A DNA stretch of 64,000 bases from VRUE01 sp963762205 (lineage in GTDB: Bacteria > Actinomycetota > Thermoleophilia > Solirubrobacterales > 70-9), in the NCBI GenBank assembly GCA_963762205.1, contig CAVXJZ010000006.1:186001-250000 (forward strand). Direction: 5' to 3'. The notes under the pieces are model-generated. The model made no database searches and was not told the DNA's origin. It saw only the letters and a list, made by a program, of their open reading frames with translations. The first letter of the stretch is position 1, and every line of letters starts with the position of its first letter. Shown piece after piece: positions 55,088 through 63,826 of this stretch. Position numbers and translations under genes: made by a program.

Positions 55088-56157
55088 CCGACCGCGGCCG
55101 CCTCCAGCCTCTGGCGCTTCTCCTCGGCGGCGAGCGCGTCGGTGAACTCGGCGAGGTCGCCGCCCAGCACGCCGTCGAGGTTGTGCGAGGTGAGCTTGAC
55201 GCGGTGGTCGGTGACCCGTCCCTGGGGGTAGTTGTAGGTGCGCACCTTCTCGGAGCGCTCGCCGCTGCCGACCTGCGCCTTGCGCTCGGAGGCGACCTTC
55301 GCCTGCTGCTCGGCGAGCTCGCGCTCGAGCAGGCGCGCGCGCAGCACGCGCATCGCCTTGTCCTTGTTCTGGAGCTGGGACTTCTCGTCCTGCATCGAGA
55401 CGACCACCCCGCTCGGCCTGTGGGTGATGCGCACCGCCGAGTCGGTCGTGTTGACAGACTGCCCCCCGGGCCCCGAGGAGCGGTAGACGTCGATCTGCAG
55501 GTCGTTCTGGTCGATCTGGACGTCGACCTCCTCGGCCTCCGGCAGCACCGCGACCGTCGCCGTCGAGGTGTGGATGCGCCCCTGGGACTCGGTCTCCGGC
55601 ACCCGCTGCACCCGGTGCGTGCCCCCCTCGAACTTGAAGATCGAGTACGCCCCCTCGCCCTTGACGGCGAAGGTCACCTCCTTGAAGCCGCCGACCTCGG
55701 CGGCCGACTGCGAGAGGGCCTCGGTCGCGAAGCCGCGCTCCTCCGCATAGCGGGTGAGCATCTTGTGCAGATCGCCGGCGAACAGGGCCGCCTCGTCCCC
55801 CCCGGTCCCGGCGCGGATCTCGACCAGCACGTTCTTGTCGTCGTTGGGATCGCGCTCGACCATCGCCAGCCGAATCTCCTCTTCGAGCGCCTGCAGCCGC
55901 GCCGGCGCCTCCTCGGCGAGCGCCTTCAGCTCGGGGTCGTCGCCGTCCTCGGCGAGCAGCTCCCGGGCGCCTTCGAGGTCGTCCTTCAGGGTCCGCCACT
56001 CGGAGACCAGGGCGCTGGCCGGCTGCAGCTCGCGGTACTCCCGCCCGACCTCCGCGTAGCGCTCGCGGTCGCCGATCACCTGCGGGTCGGACATCAGGGA
56101 CTCCAGCTCCGCGAAGCGCGACTCGATCTGCTCGACCAGGGACTCGAACACGGTCAC
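55084..56157 (-). CDS. prfA: Peptide chain release factor 1
   Basis: A 357-residue RF1, terminating at UAA and UAG. The GGQ motif is in SSGPGGQSVNTTDSAVRITH, and the N-terminal helical domain plus the PEVE-type decoding region are present. No in-frame stop is found, unlike prfB. It heads prfA-prmC-sua5. Confidence 0.97.
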   Translation of the reverse strand: MTVFESLVEQIESRFAELESLMSDPQVIGDRERYAEVGREYRELQPASALVSEWRTLKDDLEGARELLAEDGDDPELKALAEEAPARLQALEEEIRLAMVERDPNDDKNVLVEIRAGTGGDEAALFAGDLHKMLTRYAEERGFATEALSQSAAEVGGFKEVTFAVKGEGAYSIFKFEGGTHRVQRVPETESQGRIHTSTATVAVLPEAEEVDVQIDQNDLQIDVYRSSGPGGQSVNTTDSAVRITHRPSGVVVSMQDEKSQLQNKDKAMRVLRARLLERELAEQQAKVASERKAQVGSGERSEKVRTYNYPQGRVTDHRVKLTSHNLDGVLGGDLAEFTDALAAEEKRQRLEAAAVG

Positions 56158-56184
56158 AACATAGTCGCGCGATCGGGCCGGCCG

Positions 56185-57180
56185 CTAGGCGACGATCTCG
56201 ATCGGCGACTCCGGGCCCTCGCCCGGCGTCTCCTCCTCGAGGACGCGCTCGAGCGCGGCGATCGCCACCGTGAGCTGCTCTTCGTCGGGCTCGCGCGTGG
56301 TCAGGTTCTGGAGCATCAGGCCGGGCCACATCAGGCCCCGCACCCAGGCTTTGCGGCGGTTCTTGCCGGCCCACTTGATCACCTCGTAGGAGAGGCCGGC
56401 GATCAGCGGGATGCCGAGGATGCGAGATGCCACCAGCCAGTACCAGGCGGGCAGCCCGATCGGCGCGAAGACGAAGATCGCGATCACCATCACGATCAGC
56501 AGGAAGCTGGTGCCGCAGCGCGGGTGCAGCCGCGAGTAGAGCTTCGCCCTCGCGGGGACGAGCTCGTCTTCGGCCTCGTAGCAGGAGATCGTCTTGTGCT
56601 CTGCGCCGTGGTACTCGAACACCCGCCGCAGGTCCGGCAGGCGGCTGATCGCGACGATGTAGCCGATGAAGATCGCGGTGCGCAGCACCCCCTCGACCAG
56701 CCAGAAGAGAAGGGGCGAGCCGAGCTGGTCCTTGATCAGGCTGGTGAGGCCGACCGGGATGACGAAGAAGAGGCCGACGGCGAGGGCCAGCGAGAGGGCG
56801 ATGGTGAGGCCCCAGACCCAGCCGCCGATCTCTTCGGCCTCGCCCTCCTCGTCGTCCTCGAGCTGGGCGTTGGCGGAGATCGCAAGCGCCCTGAAGCCGA
56901 TCTTCATCGACTCGCCCAGGGCGACGACGCCCCGCAGCACCGGCAGGCGCCAGAGGCGGTGGCGCCGGGCCCAGGGGACGAGCGGCTCGGAGCTGAGCTC
57001 GATCTGGCCCTCCGGGGCGCGGACGGCGACCGCCCAGAGCGAGACGCCGCGCATCATCACGCCCTCGAGCACCGCCTGCCCGCCGACCGGCGCGTCGCGC
57101 TTCGCGACCAGGGCGCCGTCGGGCATGCGCAGCGGGTCCGCGCCCCCCTTCGCATCCACGGTTGTTTGCGCGCCGCTCAC
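56185..57180 (-). CDS. DUF1385 membrane protein
   Basis: A 331-residue protein of the DUF1385 family: VGGQAVLEGVMMRGVSLWAVA near residue 32, four or so helices between 120 and 280 and the conserved EYHGAEHKTISCYE near residue 200. The family is typically located beside rpmE and prfA, as here. Function is unknown, possibly metal-related given the conserved His/Glu/Cys set. Confidence 0.9.
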   Translation of the reverse strand: MSGAQTTVDAKGGADPLRMPDGALVAKRDAPVGGQAVLEGVMMRGVSLWAVAVRAPEGQIELSSEPLVPWARRHRLWRLPVLRGVVALGESMKIGFRALAISANAQLEDDEEGEAEEIGGWVWGLTIALSLALAVGLFFVIPVGLTSLIKDQLGSPLLFWLVEGVLRTAIFIGYIVAISRLPDLRRVFEYHGAEHKTISCYEAEDELVPARAKLYSRLHPRCGTSFLLIVMVIAIFVFAPIGLPAWYWLVASRILGIPLIAGLSYEVIKWAGKNRRKAWVRGLMWPGLMLQNLTTREPDEEQLTVAIAALERVLEEETPGEGPESPIEIVA

Positions 57181-57228
57181 GGGCGGGAGATCAGATCTGG
57201 ACGCGACCCTGCGGCGCGCTCACGAGCG

Positions 57229-57447
57229 CTAGGAGCGCCCGGCCTTGGCGTGCTTGGCAGCACGGCGCTGGAAGCGCTCGACACGACCGCCGGTGTCGAC
57301 CAGCTTCTGCTTGCCCGTGTAGAAGGGGTGGCACTCCGAGCAGAGCTCGACGTGCAGGTCATCCCTGGTCGAGCGGGTGTAGAACTGGTTCCCGCAGGAG
57401 CAGTGCACGTTGGCGAGGACGTAGTCGGGATGGATCTCGGCCTTCAT
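57229..57447 (-). CDS. rpmE: 50S ribosomal protein L31, zinc form
   Basis: A 72-residue L31 with the zinc ligands Cys16, Cys18, Cys36 and Cys39 (CSC ... CSEC), i.e. the C+ paralogue. MKAEIHPDY at the N-terminus is standard. It leads the rpmE-DUF1385-prfA region. The ATG at 57447 is preferred over a TTG at 57453. Confidence 0.97.
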   Translation of the reverse strand: MKAEIHPDYVLANVHCSCGNQFYTRSTRDDLHVELCSECHPFYTGKQKLVDTGGRVERFQRRAAKHAKAGRS

Positions 57448-57557
57448 CGTCAACGCAGTTTAGATCACGGGCGAAACCGGCTCGTTCAGGGGTACGGGAA
57501 CCGGGCTCCGGTGCCGATAGTCCAGTTGTGCAAACCACCGGAGCGACAGGCCCCGCC

Positions 57558-59033
57558 GTGCCGCGCATGCGGGCGGTATACGCCGCCCTGGCGGCGACCC
57601 TCTTCGGCGTCACCGGCCTGATCGTCCTCCACGACTGGCTCGGACTCGGTGGCGAGCAGCTCGACGAGCTCGCCGGCGGGCAGCTCTACGACGCGGTGGT
57701 GATCGCCGCCGGCCTCGCCTGCTTCCTGCGCGGGCGCGTCGTCCCGCGCGAGCGGGCCGGCTGGCGCATGCTCGGCCTCGCGATCCTCTCCTGGGCGGCG
57801 GGCGAGGTCTACTGGACCTGGCACATCCTCGGCAACGCCGAACCCCCGTACCCCTCCGTGGCCGACGCCTTCTACCTCGGCTTCTACCCGCTCGCCTACA
57901 CCGGGCTCGCCCTCCTCGTCCGCGCTCGCGCCCGCACCCACGAGCTCGACTGGCGGCGCTGGACCGACGCGGCGATCGCCGCGCTCGGCACGGCGGCGCT
58001 CGGCACCGCCTTCATCTTCGACTTCGTCGCCGATCGCACGGCGGGCAGCTCGCTCGAAGTCGCCGTCTCGCTCGCCTATCCACTGGGGGACATCGCGATG
58101 CTGGCGATGATCGTCGGCGTCATCGCCCTGGCCGGCTGGCGGCCGGGCCGCGTCTGGTCGCTGCTGTTGCTCGGCCTCGGCGCCCAGGTGATCGCCGACG
58201 TCGCCTACACGCTGCAGTCGGCCGACGGGGTGATCCCGGCGGGCAACTGGATCGACCCGATCTATCTCACCTCGGCGGCGATCCTCGGCTCCGTTCTCTG
58301 GCTGCCGAGCGTGGCGGCGATCCAGCCGACGGAGGAGCGTGGCGGGTGGCGCGATCTGGCCGTGCCGGCAGTCTTCGCCGCGGTGATGATCGGCCTTTTC
58401 GCGATGCAGAGCATCGGCTCGACCAGCGGCCTGGCGGCGGTGCTCTGGGCGGCGACGATGGCGGCCGTAATCGTCCGCCTGGCGCTCAGCGTCAACGAGA
58501 ACGGACGGCTGCTCGAGCAGGTGCGGACCGACTCCCTCACCGGGCTCGGCAACCGCGGCGGCATGCAGGTCGACCTCGAGGCCGCCTGCCGGCGGGCCGC
58601 TGCCGAGGCGCCCGCGACCCTGCTCCTCTTCGACCTCAACGGCTTCAAGCGGTTCAACGACACCTTCGGCCACCCGGCCGGCGACGATCTGCTCGTCCGC
58701 CTCGGCGAGGAGCTGCGCAAGGCGGTCGGCGAGGCTGGCTCGGTCTACCGGATCGGCGGCGACGAGTTCTGCGTGCTCGCCACCTGCCCGCCGCAGGAGC
58801 TCGCCGGGCTCACCCGCCGCGCCGCCACCGCCCTGACGGAGAAGCAGGCGGGCGTCGAGGTCTCGTCCTCATGGGGCGCGGTGACGCTCCCGGAGGAGGC
58901 GGGTTCGCCGCTGGAGGCGCTGCAGCTCGCGGATGTGCGGATGTACGCGCAGAAGGAGTCCCGCCGTGTCGCCCGCACCGAGATCGAGGAGCCGGCGCCG
59001 TCGATCACCCGCGCCCCGACGCCGCAGAGCTGA
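57558..59033 (+). CDS. Membrane diguanylate cyclase (GGDEF)
   Basis: About 491 residues: roughly nine hydrophobic helices in residues 10-310, then a C-terminal GGDEF domain (about 320-480) with the intact GGDEF site in YRIGGDEFCVLA and LTGLGNRGGMQ. It makes cyclic di-GMP from GTP. The inhibitory RxxD site is not seen. The start is uncertain (GTG at 57528 or 57558, ATG at 57567). Its 3' end overlaps the TetR gene by 29 bases. Confidence 0.92.
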   Translation: MPRMRAVYAALAATLFGVTGLIVLHDWLGLGGEQLDELAGGQLYDAVVIAAGLACFLRGRVVPRERAGWRMLGLAILSWAAGEVYWTWHILGNAEPPYPSVADAFYLGFYPLAYTGLALLVRARARTHELDWRRWTDAAIAALGTAALGTAFIFDFVADRTAGSSLEVAVSLAYPLGDIAMLAMIVGVIALAGWRPGRVWSLLLLGLGAQVIADVAYTLQSADGVIPAGNWIDPIYLTSAAILGSVLWLPSVAAIQPTEERGGWRDLAVPAVFAAVMIGLFAMQSIGSTSGLAAVLWAATMAAVIVRLALSVNENGRLLEQVRTDSLTGLGNRGGMQVDLEAACRRAAAEAPATLLLFDLNGFKRFNDTFGHPAGDDLLVRLGEELRKAVGEAGSVYRIGGDEFCVLATCPPQELAGLTRRAATALTEKQAGVEVSSSWGAVTLPEEAGSPLEALQLADVRMYAQKESRRVARTEIEEPAPSITRAPTPQS

Positions 59034-59658
59034 GCGCGCCGAGCAACGTGTCGATCGTGCGGCCGACCTCCGCCCGCGCCGCCTCCGGGTCCTGCGCCCG
59101 GGCCACCAGCATCGCCGCCTCGTCGAGCGCCCCCATCAGCACGTGGGCGAGCGGCCGCACCGGCTGCTCGGCGACCTCCCCGGCGTCGATCGCGGCCTGC
59201 AGGGTGCCCTCGATCAGGCCGAGGCCGTAGCGAGCGGCTATCTCCCGCCAGCGGTCCCAGCCCAGCACCGCCGGGCCATCGAGCAGGGCGATCTGCTGGA
59301 CCTCGCGCTCGGTGCAGGCGGCGAGCAGGATCTCCACCCCGGCCCGCATCGCCTCCAGCGGCGCCTGCGGCCCGGGCCGCAGCGCCCCGCTCGCGATCCG
59401 CTCGGCGAGCTCGGCCTCGATCTGCTCGTAGACCGCGGCGAAGAGCTCGCGCTTGCCGTCGAAGTGGTGGTACAGGGCGCCCCGGGTGACGCCGGCGGCG
59501 CGCACGATCTCCTCGGTGCCGACCCCGGCGTAGCCGCGCTCGGCGAACAGAGGCCGAGCGGCCGCGATCAGGGCCGCGCGGGTCGCCTGCGAGCGCGCCG
59601 CCTGTGTGCGGCGGGCCGGTGCCGGCGTCGCTTTCGAATCGTCGTCTTTGACATTCAT
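59005..59658 (-). CDS. TetR/AcrR family transcriptional regulator
   Basis: A 217-residue regulator. The N-terminal helix-turn-helix is at about residues 25-70 (ALIAAARPLFAERGYAGVGTEEIVRAAGVTRGALYHHFDGKRELF) and the rest is a helical ligand-binding domain. The ATG lies within the CATACAG palindrome, and the adjacent hydrolase gene is divergent, so it probably represses both. The effector is unknown. Confidence 0.93.
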   Translation of the reverse strand: MNVKDDDSKATPAPARRTQAARSQATRAALIAAARPLFAERGYAGVGTEEIVRAAGVTRGALYHHFDGKRELFAAVYEQIEAELAERIASGALRPGPQAPLEAMRAGVEILLAACTEREVQQIALLDGPAVLGWDRWREIAARYGLGLIEGTLQAAIDAGEVAEQPVRPLAHVLMGALDEAAMLVARAQDPEAARAEVGRTIDTLLGALSSAASGRG

Positions 59659-59670
59659 ACAGTCTGTATG
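59656..59670. promoter_or_regulatory. TetR-type operator CATACAG-T-CTGTATG
   Basis: A perfect 7-bp inverted repeat with a one-base centre that covers the start codon of tetR and lies 48 bases upstream of the hydrolase start. Such palindromes between a TetR gene and a divergent partner are the usual autoregulatory operator. Confidence 0.75.
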
Positions 59671-59718
59671 TAGCTTACCCGGCGCCAAGGACGACCCAGC
59701 TCCACGAGGAGGATTGCG

Positions 59719-60570
59719 ATGACAACCGCAGCAGAGTCGCCGTACCGCACCGAGATCGACCTCCCCGGCGGCAGGATCCGCTACCGCGAGGCGGGAAAGG
59801 GCAGGCCGGTCGTGTTCGTCCACGGCTACCTGGTCGACGGCCGTCTCTGGGACGGCGTCGTCGACAGCCTCTCGGACCGCTGCCGCTGCCTGGCTCCGGA
59901 CTGGCCGATCGGCTCCCAGCCGATGGCGATGAAGCCCGACGCCGACCTCTCCCCCTACGGGATCGCGGCGACGATCGCCGACTTCCTCGAGGCGCTCGAC
60001 CTCGAGGACGTGACGATCGTCGGCAACGACAGCGGGGGCGCCATGTCCCAGGTCCTGGTCACCCGCCATCCCGAGCGGATCGGCCGCCTCGTCCTCACCA
60101 ACTGCGACACGCACGAGAACTTTCCCCCCGGGCCGTTCAAGGCCTTCGTGGCGCTCGCCAGGGTGCCCGGCGCGCTGCGGGCGATGCTCGCGCCGGTGCG
60201 GTTCGGCGCCGTCGCCCGCGCCGCCTACAAGCCGTTCGCCAGGCGGGAGATCCCACCTGAGCTGGTCCGGTCCTGGACCGAGCCCTGCCTCAACGACCCG
60301 GGGGTCAAGCGCGACCTGAAGAAGGCCACCGTCGACATGAACAAGCGCTACACGCTCGAGGCGGCCGAGAAGCTGCGCACCTCCGACCTCCCGGTGCTGC
60401 TCGCCTGGACGCCGAAGGACAGGGTCTTCCCGCTCGAGTACGCGGAAAGGCTCGCGGGCGAAGTGCCCAACGCGAAGATCGTCGAGATCCCCGACGCAGG
60501 CACCTTCGTCCCGCTCGACCAGCCGGAGCGGGTCGCCGACGCGATCGCGAACTTCGTCGACAACGGCTGA
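59719..60570 (+). CDS. Alpha/beta hydrolase with altered catalytic site
   Basis: A 283-residue hydrolase-fold protein: VVFVHGYLVDG near residue 31 (oxyanion loop) and the nucleophile elbow GNDSGGA with Asp104 in the nucleophile place, as in dehalogenases and epoxide hydrolases. The late catalytic His position reads DAGTFVPLDQPER (Thr262) rather than GHF. GAGGAGG precedes the ATG. It is divergent from, and likely repressed by, the TetR protein. Substrate unknown; activity may differ from standard hydrolases. Confidence 0.85.
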   Translation: MTTAAESPYRTEIDLPGGRIRYREAGKGRPVVFVHGYLVDGRLWDGVVDSLSDRCRCLAPDWPIGSQPMAMKPDADLSPYGIAATIADFLEALDLEDVTIVGNDSGGAMSQVLVTRHPERIGRLVLTNCDTHENFPPGPFKAFVALARVPGALRAMLAPVRFGAVARAAYKPFARREIPPELVRSWTEPCLNDPGVKRDLKKATVDMNKRYTLEAAEKLRTSDLPVLLAWTPKDRVFPLEYAERLAGEVPNAKIVEIPDAGTFVPLDQPERVADAIANFVDNG

Positions 60571-60591
60571 TCGACCCGCGCCGGCCCGACT

Positions 60592-60616
60592 GAAGCCCCG
60601 TTTTGGGGGGTTTTTT
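60592..60616 (+). terminator. Rho-independent terminator after hydrolase gene
   Basis: GCCCCGTTTTGGGGGG followed by TTTTTT at 60611-60616 forms a GC stem with a T-rich loop and tail, 26 bases after the hydrolase stop. Confidence 0.75.
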
Positions 60617-60690
60617 CGCTATGTGCAGCTTTTTCGTCTGACCGGGGGTCCATGCTTGTGTGACGCATACCCCACAGAGGACGGAGAGCC

Positions 60691-60897
60691 ATGCCCAAGG
60701 AGATCTTCGACCAGGACCGGCCGCGCAGCGCGATGGCGAGGAGACTCGACGAAGCGTTTGCGGGCTGCGAGCAGTGGACCATCGCACCGCCGCCTCAGCG
60801 CCCGAGGGAGACGACCCTGAGTCCCTTCCCCGCCAGCGCGTCGAGGATCAGCGGCAGCGCCGCCGCGGTCCGGGCCCAGGAGCCGCGCGCGCTGTAG
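60691..60897 (+). CDS. Small hypothetical protein
   Basis: A 68-residue ORF starting MPKEIFDQDRPRSAM, with GGACGGAG just upstream as a good ribosome-binding site. It has no recognised domain and its 3' half overlaps the end of the deacetylase gene on the other strand. It could be real or chance; the 60571-60794 gap otherwise holds only the terminator. Confidence 0.35.
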   Translation: MPKEIFDQDRPRSAMARRLDEAFAGCEQWTIAPPPQRPRETTLSPFPASASRISGSAAAVRAQEPRAL

Positions 60898-61496
60898 TGG
60901 TCGGCGTCGTGGAGCAGGAGGATGTCGCCCGCCGCGGCGCCGTCGGTGGCCCGCCTTGCGATCGACTCCGCGGTCGCGCCCGCCCTCCAGTCCCTGCCCC
61001 AGAGCGACCATAGGACCGGCCGCCAGCCGCGCCGCCGGATCGCCCGCAGCCCGGAGGCGCTGAAGATCCCATAGGGAGGGCGGTAGTCGCGGATCTCCCT
61101 CCCGGTCGCGTCCTCGATCTCCGCCCGGGCGCGTTCGGCGTCATCGATCAGCTGGGCGGGGGTCAGCCGGAGCTGACTCCGGTGGCGGTGGCAGTGCAGC
61201 TCGACCCGGTGGCCGGCGGCGACGATCTCCGCCGCCAGCGCCGGCCACCGCGCCACCTGCTCGCCCGCGAGAAAGAAGGTGGCGCGGGCATCCTCGGCGC
61301 GCAGCGCCTCCAGAGCGCGCGGGGTCCCCTGCGGGTGGGGGCCGTCGTCGAAGGTGATCGCGACCCCGTCGGAGCCGGGCTGGCGCAGCCGCACACCGAG
61401 CGCCGTGGCCACGCCGGGCACGACCGGCGCCAGGGCGGGCAGCGAGTGCACGACCCCGGCGGCGCCAAGCGCCGCGACGCCGAGCCGGGCGCTCAA
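60795..61496 (-). CDS. Polysaccharide deacetylase (NodB homology domain)
   Basis: A 233-residue carbohydrate esterase family 4 protein: ITFDDGPHPQGT (catalytic and metal Asp), HCHRHRS (metal His pair spacing HxxxH), and RPPYGIFSA. A hydrophobic N-terminus (LGVAALGAAGVVHSLPALAPVV) could be a signal peptide. TTG at 61496 overlaps the previous stop by 4 bases. It probably deacetylates an envelope glycan or GlcNAc residue, fitting the adjacent sugar fusion gene. Confidence 0.9.
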   Translation of the reverse strand: MSARLGVAALGAAGVVHSLPALAPVVPGVATALGVRLRQPGSDGVAITFDDGPHPQGTPRALEALRAEDARATFFLAGEQVARWPALAAEIVAAGHRVELHCHRHRSQLRLTPAQLIDDAERARAEIEDATGREIRDYRPPYGIFSASGLRAIRRRGWRPVLWSLWGRDWRAGATAESIARRATDGAAAGDILLLHDADHYSARGSWARTAAALPLILDALAGKGLRVVSLGR

Positions 61497-63826
61497 GGGT
61501 TGGCGGGCGTCGACGCTCGCTCCGGGGCCTCCTCGACCCGCGCCGCCCGGCGGGCGCCGGCAGCCGGTTCTTCCTCCTTGCCGAAGTGGATCCGGCTCTC
61601 GATCGGCTTGGCGATCTTCTTGTAGGGGGTGTCCCAGTTGAAGAGCAGCGCCGTGGCGACGATCAGCATCGTCGCGATGACCGTCAGGCCGACGGCGGTC
61701 GCGGTGCGCTCGGCGCGCACCCTCCAGACCGGCTGCTGGCGGACCCGCGGACGAGCGGCCAGGACGCGCGCCGAGATCGCCGGCAGGGAGGCGAAGGAGG
61801 AGTCGGGCGAGCGCCTTTCGCGAGTGGCGTGCCGCAGCATCGACTCGAGCTCGTGCTCGGAGCGCGCCACCTCGGCGAGGCCGAAGCGCTCGAAGGCGGC
61901 GTTGTTGGCGCGCAGGTGCCCGGGCGAGAAGCCGTAGGAGATCACCGGGCAGCCGCGGATGTGGGCCTCGAGCACGGTCAGGCCGGCGGTCGAGTGGACC
62001 ATCGCGTCGGCCGCCGCCATCCAGTCGCTCATCTGCTCGGTGAAGCCGAGGACGCGGACGCGCTCGTTGTCGCCGAACCGCTGGCTCAGCTTTCCGCGGG
62101 CCGCCTCGTTGCGCCCGGTGATGCAGACGACCAGCGTGTCCTCGTCGACGAGCGCCGTATCGATCGCGCCCTCGAGGTCGCCTATCCCCCAGCCCCCGCC
62201 TGAGACCAGCACGATCCGGGCGTGAGCGGGGACATCGAGGGCCCGGCGGGCGTCGCTGCGGGTTCGGGGCATCAGGAACTCGGGCGAGATCGGCGGGCGC
62301 ATCCACTCGACCGAGCCGGGCCCGACGAGCCGCTCGACCTCCTCGATCGACTCGGGGTGGGTGACGAAGTGAAGGTCGACCCCCGGGTGCACCCAGTAGC
62401 GCAGGCCGGCCAAATCGGTGATCGCCGACTGCACCGGGATCGGCAGGCGGCGGTTCTCGCGCAGCATGCCGAGCACCGCGGTGACACCGGGATAGGTGGA
62501 GACGACCACGTCGGGTTCGTGCTCGGCGATCAGCTCGAGCAGACCGCGGGCGCCGAGCCAGTAGGAGAGATGGTGGGCCAGCCACCGGGTCGGGCCGAAC
62601 TTCGTGATCAGCCAGTACTGGGCGTCGAACAGCCAGGGCATCCAGGTGAAGCTCACCCGCGAGCCGCCGCGGGCGACGGCGGCGCAGAGCCTGCCCATCG
62701 CCTCGAGCCCGTTGGCGATCTCGACCTCGGCCTCCGGGTCGGCCTCCTCGACATCGGCCTTGATCATCCGCGCGGGCAGGTCGTGGCCCTCGCCGATGTC
62801 GGCGCTGAGGATCAGGGCGCGGGTCGGGCGGTCCTCGAAGCGGGCCGCACCGGCGAGCAGCGCCCCGGCGGCGCGTTCGTTGCCGTTCAGCGAGGGCTGC
62901 TTGCCCGGGATCGGGTCGGGCGCCCGGGTGCTACCGCGGACCCACTCGACATACCTGCGGACCCCTTCGCGGAAGCTGGTCTCCGCCTTCCAGTCGAGCT
63001 CCTCGAGTGCCCGCTCGTTGGAGATCACCTTGCCGGGGAAGTCGCCCGGGCGCGGCGGCGTGTGGACGATCTCGCAGCCGTCGGTGTTTTCCTGCACGCG
63101 CTCGGCGATCTCGAGGATCGTCACGACCTCGTCGCCGGAAAGGTTGTAGGTGCGGCCGGCGGCCTCGGGCCGCAGCGCGGCGGCGATCCCGTCGGCGAGG
63201 TCCTCCACGTAGATGAAGCTGCGGCTCTGGCTGCCGTCGCCGGCGATCGTCAGCGCCTTCCCTTCGAAGGCGAGGTCGGTGAACTTGGCGACGACTCCGG
63301 CGGCGCGGGCGCGCGGGCCGTAGGGGATGCCGAAGCGCAGCACGGTGGTCTCCAGGTCGAAGAGCTCGCCGTACCCCGCGCAGTAGGTCTCCCCCGCCAG
63401 CTTGGTCGCCGTGTAGAGGTGGCGCGGCGCCGGGATCGGCGTCTCCTCGTCGACCTCCTGCTCCTCGCAGTCGCTGTAGACCCAGGTCGTCGAGCCGTAG
63501 ACGACCCGCCCCACCTTGGCACGGCAGGCCGCCTCGAGAACGTTGAGGGTGCCACGGGTGTTGACCTCCTCCGCCAGCACCGGGTCGGCGTGGACGTGGG
63601 CGACGTCGGCGACCGCGGCGAGGTGGACGACGGCGTCGCAATCGCGCATCGCCAGGTCGAGGTTGGCGGGGTCGGTGATGCTGCCCGTGAAGGTCTCGAC
63701 CTCGAGCGGCGAGTGATACGGCGAGGCGCTGAGGTCGAAGATCCGGGGCGTGATGCCGCGGTCGAGCAGGCGATCGACGACGTGCGAGCCGATGAAGCCG
63801 CCGCCGCCGGTGACCAGGACCCTCAC
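61493..63826 (-). CDS. Fusion: SDR sugar epimerase, GT28/MGDG-synthase-like glycosyltransferase, membrane tail
   Basis: A 777-residue protein. Residues 1-305 are an extended-SDR nucleotide-sugar epimerase or dehydratase (GGGGFIGSH, YTATK catalytic Tyr/Lys, AGDGSQSRSFIYVEDLADGI). About 330-690 is a GT-B transferase of the MurG/MGDG synthase group (LILSADIGEGHDLPARMIK, GVTAVLGMLREN, MVHSTAGLTVLEAHIRGCPVI). A C-terminal membrane helix (about 700-722) and a charged Ala/Arg/Glu tail follow. The two enzymes are normally separate genes. The GTG at 63826 overlaps the upstream stop by 4 bases. It likely makes a modified glycolipid or polysaccharide. Confidence 0.82.
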   Translation of the reverse strand: MRVLVTGGGGFIGSHVVDRLLDRGITPRIFDLSASPYHSPLEVETFTGSITDPANLDLAMRDCDAVVHLAAVADVAHVHADPVLAEEVNTRGTLNVLEAACRAKVGRVVYGSTTWVYSDCEEQEVDEETPIPAPRHLYTATKLAGETYCAGYGELFDLETTVLRFGIPYGPRARAAGVVAKFTDLAFEGKALTIAGDGSQSRSFIYVEDLADGIAAALRPEAAGRTYNLSGDEVVTILEIAERVQENTDGCEIVHTPPRPGDFPGKVISNERALEELDWKAETSFREGVRRYVEWVRGSTRAPDPIPGKQPSLNGNERAAGALLAGAARFEDRPTRALILSADIGEGHDLPARMIKADVEEADPEAEVEIANGLEAMGRLCAAVARGGSRVSFTWMPWLFDAQYWLITKFGPTRWLAHHLSYWLGARGLLELIAEHEPDVVVSTYPGVTAVLGMLRENRRLPIPVQSAITDLAGLRYWVHPGVDLHFVTHPESIEEVERLVGPGSVEWMRPPISPEFLMPRTRSDARRALDVPAHARIVLVSGGGWGIGDLEGAIDTALVDEDTLVVCITGRNEAARGKLSQRFGDNERVRVLGFTEQMSDWMAAADAMVHSTAGLTVLEAHIRGCPVISYGFSPGHLRANNAAFERFGLAEVARSEHELESMLRHATRERRSPDSSFASLPAISARVLAARPRVRQQPVWRVRAERTATAVGLTVIATMLIVATALLFNWDTPYKKIAKPIESRIHFGKEEEPAAGARRAARVEEAPERASTPANP

